Positions 1 to 8,500 of a DNA stretch of 33,280 nucleotides are shown in pieces. Under the pieces are notes generated by a model that was not told the origin of the DNA, searched no databases, and saw only the letters and a list, made by a program, of their open reading frames with translations. The stretch is from DATCLA01 sp036564195 (GTDB lineage Bacteria; Bacillota; UBA4882; UBA8346): assembly GCA_036564195.1 (NCBI GenBank), contig DATCLA010000136.1, forward strand, positions 1 to 33,280, read 5' to 3'. Both the position numbers and the translations under genes were made by a program. Positions within the stretch are counted from its first letter, which is position 1. Each line of letters starts with the position of its first letter.

Positions 1-392
1 ATAAAACTGAGGCAGGCACAATTAATACTCAGACAGGAAATTCCGGAATCACCCAACCCCAACTCATGCAGTAATTGCACACTTTGGTCCGGTATCACCT
101 GATCGTACATACTTGAAGCATGAAGCACCAGATCCAGTTCGGAACAGGCGATCCTTGCCGCAGCAACCGCTTGTCTGGCCGCAGCTGCGCCGATTTTAGC
201 ATGGGACACAGTTTTGTATTCATCCGGACTAAACCAACGCCGTTCTTTAATACCCTGCTTTCTTTGGCACCAACCCTGAGGTAAATTACATTGCTGCTCA
301 AGCTCACTGCTTTGAACCACCTGTTTTGGAAGACAGTGTCCCATACCGGTTATTTTAAGAGGCAAAGGATACCCATAATTTTGATCAGCCAC
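1..392 (-). CDS. 3-oxoacyl-ACP synthase III (FabH/KAS III-like), 3'-truncated by window edge
   Basis: Partial gene; 130 N-terminal residues are visible and the rest lies beyond base 1. The start is GTG at 390-392, five bases after a clear GGAGG. The protein opens with a thiolase-fold KAS III N terminus (ITGMGHCLP near residue 14, then GWCQRKQGIKERRW near 40). It reaches SINCACLSF, where Cys127 aligns with the nucleophile of the FabH family motif (usually N-A-T-C-L). Family members join acyl-CoA or acyl-ACP to malonyl-ACP; cluster-borne relatives can also form esters or other C-C bonds, as in tetronate pathways. It follows the radical SAM gene by 38 bases and probably shares its operon. The free ACP two genes upstream may be its partner (inference). 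It is not an obvious HMG synthase of a beta-branching cassette. The His and Asn catalytic residues are outside the window, so activity cannot be judged. Confidence 0.85.
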   Translation of the reverse strand, partial: MADQNYGYPLPLKITGMGHCLPKQVVQSSELEQQCNLPQGWCQRKQGIKERRWFSPDEYKTVSHAKIGAAAARQAVAAARIACSELDLVLHASSMYDQVIPDQSVQLLHELGLGDSGISCLSINCACLSF

Positions 393-397
393 AACAA

Positions 398-402
398 CCT
401 CC
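398..402 (-). promoter_or_regulatory. Ribosome binding site that fixes a GTG start
   Basis: GGAGG on the minus strand, five bases before the GTG at 390-392. No ATG competes at a suitable distance: the first in-frame ATG is 16 codons further in, inside the conserved N-terminal strand. This is why the KAS III gene is started at 392. Confidence 0.75.
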
Positions 403-430
403 GGTTAATTTATTATTGTACTTAAAAGAG

Positions 431-1408
431 TTATTTCAGATGCGCTATCAGATCATCCAAATTCACGTTAAGATCTTCCCAATTAAATTCTTCGCGCCGT
501 TTCCGATTGAACGGATGACAGATCCATTCCAGACTGGTCTGTTTTAAAGCTTCATCTTTGCAACCACAGACTGCCATCTTCATTCCAAGTTTTTTACAAA
601 TTGCTTCGAATTGCAATAACTTTTCTACCTTTTGGTTAAACGGCAGCGAATATAGTTCTTGCTGAGAAATTGTAATGGTCTTTTCCGTAAGCACCTTAGC
701 GCAGCTGCAGGTAACTTCTTTGTGTAACCATGAATTGCGCATCATTCCGGTGAGAATAATATAACCGATGACTGCTTCTCGCACACCGTATTCACGAACA
801 TCCTGGAGAATTTTGGTAATATTTTCGACAGTATCGTCAATCAGGGGTAATAGCGGATCAATCCGGACAATCAATGAACCAAGGCCGGGGATTTTAGAGA
901 GCTTTTCAAAATTTTGCAGCCGTTTTTGATATAAAGGGGCCCCGGGCTCGATAATCCGGTTACGGCTATCATCATGATTGGTTATACCGATTTGGATCTG
1001 CATTAACTCAGGCTTTTCACGGATCACATCCAAAATTTCGTCAGTAAAAACACCTTTGGTAATCAATAATACATTTACATTATGGGCCAGCAGTTTCTTC
1101 AGGACCGTAGCGGTTGAATGACTTAATTCCTGATTACCTAAAGGATCCGACGAATAACACATATATACTGCCGGCGGAAATTTTTCCCGCGCTAAAAACT
1201 TATCTAATTTTAATGGCAAAATATCTCCTTTATATCCCGGATTATGCAATTTGTACACTCTCAGTTCCAAAGGAGAAAACAGACAATAGATACAGTGATG
1301 CGGACATCCTAAAGAAATATCCATAACATAACCCCTACAAGCATTGGGTTCAAAACGGATATCCGCTTGTAAATCTTTGGAAATACCCCAATTTATCTTA
1401 TTCTCCAT
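431..1408 (-). CDS. Radical SAM protein, spore photoproduct lyase (SplB/COG1533) superfamily
   Basis: 325 residues. The CX3CX2C cluster motif is at C35, C39 and C42 (CPHHCIYC), binding the 4Fe-4S cluster that cleaves S-adenosylmethionine. The downstream elements EPGAPLYQKRL (about 154-164) and RIDPLLPLIDD (about 182-192) are typical of the SplB-like superfamily. Extra cysteines at C234, C236, C271, C281, C283 and C297 could bind a second cluster or supply a catalytic Cys or thiyl radical (inference). It begins five bases after the ACP stop, with AGGTGGGG eight bases before its ATG, so it is probably translationally coupled to the ACP. True spore photoproduct lyase repairs DNA, but position inside a polyketide operon argues for a tailoring or precursor role here. 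Substrate unknown; I do not recognise it as a characterised PKS tailoring enzyme. Confidence 0.85.
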   Translation of the reverse strand: MENKINWGISKDLQADIRFEPNACRGYVMDISLGCPHHCIYCLFSPLELRVYKLHNPGYKGDILPLKLDKFLAREKFPPAVYMCYSSDPLGNQELSHSTATVLKKLLAHNVNVLLITKGVFTDEILDVIREKPELMQIQIGITNHDDSRNRIIEPGAPLYQKRLQNFEKLSKIPGLGSLIVRIDPLLPLIDDTVENITKILQDVREYGVREAVIGYIILTGMMRNSWLHKEVTCSCAKVLTEKTITISQQELYSLPFNQKVEKLLQFEAICKKLGMKMAVCGCKDEALKQTSLEWICHPFNRKRREEFNWEDLNVNLDDLIAHLK

Positions 1409-1413
1409 AATAT

Positions 1414-1728
1414 TTACCCCACCTTTTGGTATAAATTTTCAAGAATTATTTGACAAATAGTCCTAACCATTACCGGTTTTCCGTCGGTACTGTTATAAGC
1501 GCAGCTGACAAAGGAGTCGACGTCGATTATTTCCGGTTTATCCGCTCCAAATACTTCTTTGATTTTTAGAAGTAAGTCCATCATATCAATGGAGTCAAAA
1601 CCGAAATCATCTACTAAGGAAGTAGTGGGAGTAATCTCACCCACAACTTTAAATGGTGCTACTTCCCGTAAAATCTGGATCAGTTTTTGATACACTTCTG
1701 CTTCATAAGGCTTTGAATAATCAGTCAT
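1414..1728 (-). CDS. Free-standing acyl carrier protein
   Basis: 104 residues. The phosphopantetheine site is DDFGFDSID with Ser46, followed by a typical helix II (MMDLLLKIKEVF). It is longer than the usual 75-85 residue ACP, with an N-terminal helix and extra residues after helix III. The start is ATG after AAAGGAGGAAA with good spacing. It sits 49 bases after the second PKS and 5 bases before the radical SAM gene. Unlike the PKS ACPs it has the acidic helix II of primary-metabolism-type ACPs. Plausible roles are accepting an acyl group from the free acyl-AMP ligase, presenting a unit to the KAS III, or carrying the radical SAM substrate. These are inferences from gene order. Confidence 0.9.
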   Translation of the reverse strand: MTDYSKPYEAEVYQKLIQILREVAPFKVVGEITPTTSLVDDFGFDSIDMMDLLLKIKEVFGADKPEIIDVDSFVSCAYNSTDGKPVMVRTICQIILENLYQKVG

Positions 1729-1777
1729 AATTCGATTTCCTCCTTTAGCTTATTGAAGATTAACCGGTAAATAGTTT

Positions 1778-2512
1778 TTAATGAATATCTTTTTTCAGTA
1801 AATCAAGTAAATTAATGTAAGCAGGTGTTTTTAGATGAGCGTATAATAGTTTCCAGTTAATTTCCCCTCCATTCACCCAAAATTGGGCCAGTTGTGAGTA
1901 GTTCCCCTTTTGAATTAAGCTTGTTACATCCACTCCTTCCGCAGCAGTCTGTAAACTAGCTGCCACCATGTTACTGTTTTTGATATTTCCCTGAAATACG
2001 CCCTCAATTTGCGGTTGATCTTGACAGTAGGCAGTCAATTTTGCCAATAATGATTCCAAAGTTGGAACAATTATCGCCAGGCGTTCTTCCAACTCGGCGC
2101 TACCGGTCTGTAATGTATATGCCAAATCGGTCAGGTTGAGATCAGGCTTAACTGGGGCTGTTGGATAATAAGCTAAAATTGCACTTTTAAAGTTTCTTGC
2201 CAGATATTTGGCAAACAGCGCCACCGAAGAACTTTGCAAAAATAATTCCGGAGTGGCTGTCAGGCCAAAGCGTTCATTGATAATACTGGTAAACTTAACA
2301 ACCGTCTCCGGGAGATAACCAGCGGGGGTAACTTGCAACACCTCTTTGGCAATCCGCATGATCTCAGTTTGAAAATTCCGGCTGATCGTTGCAAAATTTT
2401 GTGAATTTACTTCAGTAGTTTCCTGGTAATCTTTTAAAAATGCAAGGAGCAGTTGGGCATAGTCCTTAAGACTTTCTTTATTCCGAGCCGATAAAACAAT
2501 AATCTGCTGGGA
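1778..2512 (-). other. Orphan ketosynthase flanking/linker region with an embedded ACP-like remnant
   Basis: C-terminal ~245 residues of the second PKS. They begin with IIVLSARN, the strand that normally follows a KS, and contain LTDLAYTLQTG, EERLAII and QLAQFWVNGGEINWKLLY, all standard post-KS linker elements of the other modules here. No KS precedes them: a ~40-residue Ser/Pro/Glu-rich spacer links directly to ACP6. The LPTYPF motif that normally closes the linker is absent and replaced by PAYINLLDLLKKDIH before the stop. Inside, residues about 2761-2823 look like an ACP with the Ser position occupied by Pro2784. Either this is the relic of a deleted module or a retained interaction platform for a partner KS. 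Confidence 0.75.
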
Positions 2513-5500
2513 ATGGGCCTGGGTTTCTCCAAGGGTTGGCGATGGTAAACATTCAGCACTGCTGTTTAAATCGGAGTTAGGATTATCCGGGATGCTTTCA
2601 TCCAGTTGGGAACTGGCTATTTGCTCAAGGCAGCTGTAATAATTATCGATTTCCGGTTGATATTGCCCGTATAAATGCCGGGTTAAGGAATGCAATGATG
2701 GATTAGTCAGATCAAAAAAGCTGTCCAAAGTAACTTCAATCTTAAACCGTTCATTAACTGCTTGAATGAACTCCATAATCGTAATGGAGGTAAAACCATA
2801 CTCCAATAGATTAATTTGGGTATCGAGGGCAATGTCATTAATTTTTAAAATTTCCGCCGTAATTGCCGTAACATCCTTAAGTAACTGATTAAAAATAATA
2901 TCGCCTGAAAAATTAGGGTGTTCCTGCAAATTCTGGTTTGAGAAATTAACCGTTTGGGATAGAGACTCAATCTTTTTTAAATAATAATCTTTAATTTCGA
3001 AAACCAGATTCCCCTGGAGATCAAATACCTGGAAATCAAAGTGAAGTAATTGGGAATCAGGTACTTGATTATTCGACCATTTAACGTAGGTATAAAATTT
3101 ATCAGGTAAAGGATTAATCATTTCTAACTTCTTAATTCCAAAGCTAAGTATTCGTAAGTTTTGAATTTGATCAATACTATCAATAACCAAACCAGTAAAG
3201 GCCGTAAGTGTTCCCTGTAACAATGATGGATGTAATTTGAAATGGTTTTTACTTTGTTTCAAGGTATTGTCCATTTCAATTAGGGCTAGCGCTTCTTTAT
3301 CACTATAAAATATCCACTGGATTGGTTTTAAAGTTGTACCGGAGAGATGTCCAGTTCGATCACATATCTCATAAAATTGCTGCCGGTTTAGAAAATTAGG
3401 GCAGCGCTCTTTAATTTTCTCAATATTGATTTGCTGTGCTTGTTCTCCGGCAGCAATTGCAGAAGTTTCAAAACTAGCCTTAGCCTTTGCATTAATAATC
3501 GTTATACCGTTTTTAACCGTACTGATTATCAGTTCTGCTGGATCGGATTTTAATAAGACACTTACATAAAGATTACCTAATTCATTGAGATCAATTAGTC
3601 TAAGCATAACCAAATCAGTCAATGTTTTCATCCTTTTGCCACTGGCTATTTCATAGGCAGTACAGATTATTTCCGGAAAAACCGCTGGCGAAAGCAGTTT
3701 TTGCCCGTAAACACTATTGTCTTTTAAATAAAATTCTCTTCCGGAAAAGCTGATTTGAAACCGTTTTTCATGAGGAGTTTCTACCGGTATTTCGACCATA
3801 GGGATAGCAGCCATTGAAATTTCCTGGTGATAAGAAACAGGATGACCAGGGGTTAAATTATCTGCTGAAAGTGAGTCCCTCCAATATCTTTTCAATAAAA
3901 ACGGGTAGGTTGGTAAAGAAATTTTATGAAATCCCCAGGCTTTATAAAGTCTTTCCCAGTCCAAATTGAATCCACCTAAATATTGTTCAGCTAACCAGTT
4001 TAATTTCTCCTTAAATAATGAATCCGGTAATTTGTTGGTAGGTTGCAACTCCTCCATCACTGCCTCAATTTGATCAGGAGCAACGCTTACTTCAACCGGA
4101 ACGATTGCCTTTTTTATTAAGAGACTGATTTCAGACGGTTCAGCAATTAACCTATTTAACATGGATTCCAACTCTGGAATATTCGTGACAACCAGGGCTA
4201 TGCGGTATGAAAAATGATTTCGTCCCGTACCGAGGGTATAGGCGATATCTCCGATGCCGCTCTTGCTTCCGGCATTAGCAAGCCAGTCCGCCAGTTCCTT
4301 CAATTTAAGCAGTACCACCGCTTCCTCTTTCGCAGATAGCGGAATCAGGTAATAGGGACAAGAGCATTCCTCTTTATTAGCTGCTTTAGAGCGACTAACT
4401 TTCGGAGCTTCTTCGATAATCATATGTACATTCGTACCGCTAAAGCCGAAGGAATTCAATGCTGCCCGGCGCGGGAGAGCCGAAGTTATCCAGCTTTGAG
4501 CCTTTGTATTTACATAAAAGGGGGTTTCGGAAAAATTAATCTGTTCATTTTCCTTTTGAAAATGGAGTGAAGGAGGAATAATTTGGTGTTTTAAAGCCAA
4601 TATTATTTTTATAAGGCCGGCCACTCCCGAGGCAGCAGAAGTATGCCCAATATTAGTTTTTACCGAACCAATTGGACAAATCTGTTTTTTATCGGTATAG
4701 CGGTGAAAAGTTGCGGTTAAAGCATCGATTTCAATCGGGTCCCCCAATTTGGTGCCGGTCCCATGACACTCCACATACGAAATACTCTCGGGACTGATTC
4801 CCGCTCTTTCGTAAACCATTGTCTCCAATTCAGTCTGGGATTGAGCGCTAGGTGCTGTTATTCCGTTAGTCCGTCCATCCTGATTCATGGCTGAAGCTTT
4901 TATGACACCATAGATCGAGTCACCATCCTGGATTGCACGATCGAGTCGTTTAAGCACAACAACTCCTACTCCTTCTGCAGGTACAAAGCCATCCGCCCTA
5001 TTGTCGAAAGCTTTACATCTGCCGTCACGCGATAGCATCCCTCCCTTACACATGCTGATATAAGGGTTTACAGTCAAATATAAAGTGACTCCTCCGGCAA
5101 GCATCATTTCAGTTTCGCCGTTAATTAATGATTGGCAAGCCAGATGAATTGCTACTGCTGATGAAGAGCACGCTGTGTCAATGGCTACCGCCGGACCTTT
5201 TAAATTAAGAAAATAGGCAATCCGGGATGCTAAAATAGATGGTGTATTAAAAAGATTGGAAGGCTGGTATTCTCCACCCGTCATCACCCCAACATATACG
5301 CCGCATTTCAGATTATCGAGAGTTTTGGCAGCATAGCCGGCATCTTCTAAAGCCCGCCAGGACTCCATTAAAAATAACCGTTGTTGGGGATCGAGTAATT
5401 CCGCTTCCGCCGGTGAAATATTAAAGAAGAGCGGATCAAATTGATCGATATCGTGGAGAAATCCTCCCCATTTGCAATAGGTTTTACCTGGAGCATGAAT

Positions 5501-8500
5501 GTTGGGACTATAATATTGATTAATATCCCAGCGTTCGCTGGGCACTTCCGAAACACAATCCACTCCGTTTTTGAGGTTTTCCCAAAACTGATAATGATTA
5601 TTAGCTCCGGGGAAGCGGCAAGATATACCGATGACTGCAATTTCATTAGCAGAAACGGTTTGATTTTGATATCTTTCTGGAGCAATAAAGGAGCGTTCCG
5701 CTCGGTCGGCCGGTTGATTCTGGGGATCCTGGCCGCTGGCAATATTCCCGAAAGATTCGTTTCGTGTTTCGTTTATCGCTATTGGCAAGGTACTTAAATA
5801 CTCCGCCAATTCCTTAACTGTTGCGAAGTCATATAATCGAGCGGTTTTTAACTTCACTCCGAATACCCTATTAATTTTCTGAGTAAATTCCAAACTTAGA
5901 ACAGAATCAAGCCCTAATTCACTAAAGGGCTTATTTTTATCAATTTTATCTATTTCAATATAAAGAACCTCAGCTAAAATTTTTTGTACTTGTTTTATAA
6001 TCAGATCGCCGGTTTGCATTTTATCGGGATTATCTAAAACTTCTTCGGCTGCCACCTTATAATCTTTCAGTTTAATCTTAGGGAGCTCTCTTTTTTCCTT
6101 GCCCTGTTGCGAAAAGTTTAACCGCTCATCAGAAGTCGGATCAGCAAGGCTTGACAATACTACCTTTTCCCCATTTTCATCAAAAGGAGGGCTTTTTGGG
6201 AAATCCTCTTGAGGCCGGATTTGCACTTTATCGGTGGGCATTTTCAAAGAATCAAGATAATTGGCTAATTTATTTATAGTTGAATAGTCGTATAGCCTGG
6301 CAGTTTTCAGCTTCACTCCTAATTGGTGGTTGATCTTTTGCGTGAATTCCAAACTCAAAACAGAATCTAAGCCCAACTCGGTAAAGGCCTTGTCGTTGTC
6401 GACCTGATCAACTTCAATAAAAAGTACTTCAGCTAAAATGGCCTGCAGTTGTTTTACAAGATCATTGGTAACCTGGGATTCATTCTTATTTATCCCAATC
6501 TTATTTGGCTTAACATCTACCCAATGGCGTTCCCTTTCAAAAGGATAGGTCGGTAAAGAAATTCGGCAGGGTTTGGTAACAGGATATAACAACGACCAAT
6601 CAATTGAAGCTCCGGCCACGAACTGTTGGGCAATTGCTTCTAAAGATCCGGACTTAATCAGTGCTAAAAGATGACTGCTGTTAACAGCAGGCTTTATTCT
6701 TTCCACCGTACCGAAGTATAAACCTTCAATCTGGCGGTCTCCTGCGCTGAACCGGTTAAGCTTTTCAAACAATTCTGGCCAATCGGCAACCACCAGTGCG
6801 CATCTTGTTTCCAGTGCCACCCGTCCTACCTGGAGAGTAAAAGCCACCCTTGCCAAAGTTACTTGCGTTGGATCCTCGATTACCGCTCTTTCCAGATAGC
6901 TCCTTAATTTGGCGGCGTAATTTTTAAGTACGGTTTCATTTTTGGCTGATAACACAATGAGATAAGGTCCAGCGAATTTTTCTGCGTAGGTCGGCAGCTC
7001 ATATTCTTCCAAGATAATATGGGCATTGACACCACCGAATCCAAAAGAACTTACTCCGGCCCGTCTTGGCAGTTCACGGCCTTGTTCATCCCGTAATTTA
7101 TCCCAGTTTTTAACCTTATCAACAATATAAAAGGGCGATCCTTCTAACTGAATATAGGGATTTAACTCTTCAAAATGGAGGTTGGGCAGTAACTTCCGGT
7201 GTTTCATAAATAATAAAGTATTGATAACTCCAGCTATTCCGGCAGCGGTTTCCAGATGGCCCGCATAAGTTTTTACCGTTCCTAAACCGCAATGGGCTTG
7301 GGAAACAGTTTTATTCCATTTTTTATATAAATGTTCAAAAGCTTTTTTCAAGCCGTTAATTTCCACTGGATCGCCCAGACTGGTACCGGAACCGTGAGTT
7401 TCAATATATCCTACGGTACTTGGGTCCAGCCCTGCCTTTTCCCAGACATTAATAATAAGTTGTGCTTGGGCGTTGGGATTAGGTGCGGTCAATGAATTGG
7501 CATGGCCACCATGATTAATTGCGCTGCCGCGAATCACCGCATAAATATGGTCACCATCATTTTGAGCCTTGGCAAGGGGTTTTAAGATGATTACCCCGCA
7601 TCCTTCCGACCTGACATAGCCGTTGGCCCGTTTATCAAAGGTTTTACACCGGCCGTCTTCCGCTAACATTCCCGATTTACTGAAAGCAATGTGTAACTTG
7701 GGATGAATGATGGCATTGACCCCTCCAACAATGGCCAGTTCACATTCGCCGTTATGAATCGCTGCTATGGCCCGGTGAATCGCTACCAACGAACTGGAAC
7801 AGGCCGTATCAATCGGCTCACTGGGACCATGAAGATTAAATAAGTAAGAAACCCTGTTAGCCAGCAGTGAATGGGCTGATCCCGTTGCTGTCTGGGCTTC
7901 AACTTCAACTCCCTGTTCGTTTAGGAAGTTTTCATAGTCGTTGGTGGCAACAGCGGCAAAAACTCCGGTAGCAGTCCCGGCCAGATCCGACATTTTATAG
8001 CCGCTATCTTCAACAGCTTTCCATACCGTTTCCAGAAAAATCCGGTGTTGCGGGTCAAGCAGTCGAGCCTCCCGTGGCGAAATTCCAAAAAATTGGGCAT
8101 CAAATTTATCAATATCCTTCATAAATCCGCCCCAAATAACATTGGTTTTATTGGGTTCGGTTGCCGGATCCCCATAGTAATCCCGCCAGTCCCACCGGTC
8201 TGCCGGGATAACCGAGATTAAATCCTTACCGGCTTCGATTTGATTCCAAAAGACCTCCAAATCTTCTGACAATGGCATCACCGCGCTGATTCCGATGATG
8301 GCAACCTCTTGCTCTTTAAAACTTTCCCCCTTATGATGAAGGTCTGGTGCTGGAGAGTTTTCTTTTCCTACCGGGACTGTTGCCAATGACCCCAACGTCG
8401 GAGCAGTATCCGGCTGATCATGAATAGCTATCTGAGCCAGGTGGGCTTGATAAAATCTTAACAATTCCTTATGGTAATTATTTTTTAAATGATCTACAAA

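Noticed and set aside
1..1728. HMG-CoA-synthase beta-branching cassette (ACP, KS, HMGS, ECH)
   Set aside because: The partial ketosynthase reads as KAS III/FabH, not HMGS. No enoyl-CoA hydratase is present, and the tandem ACPs lack the flag Trp.
2500..2640. Frameshift hiding a KS before the orphan linker
   Set aside because: The distance from ACP6 to the linker is only ~50 codons, far too short for a ~430-residue KS in any frame, and the frame is open throughout.
5368..5742. Second minus-strand frame overlapping the PKS
   Set aside because: It is an out-of-frame reading of the KS6 region; the true frame has continuous KS motifs.
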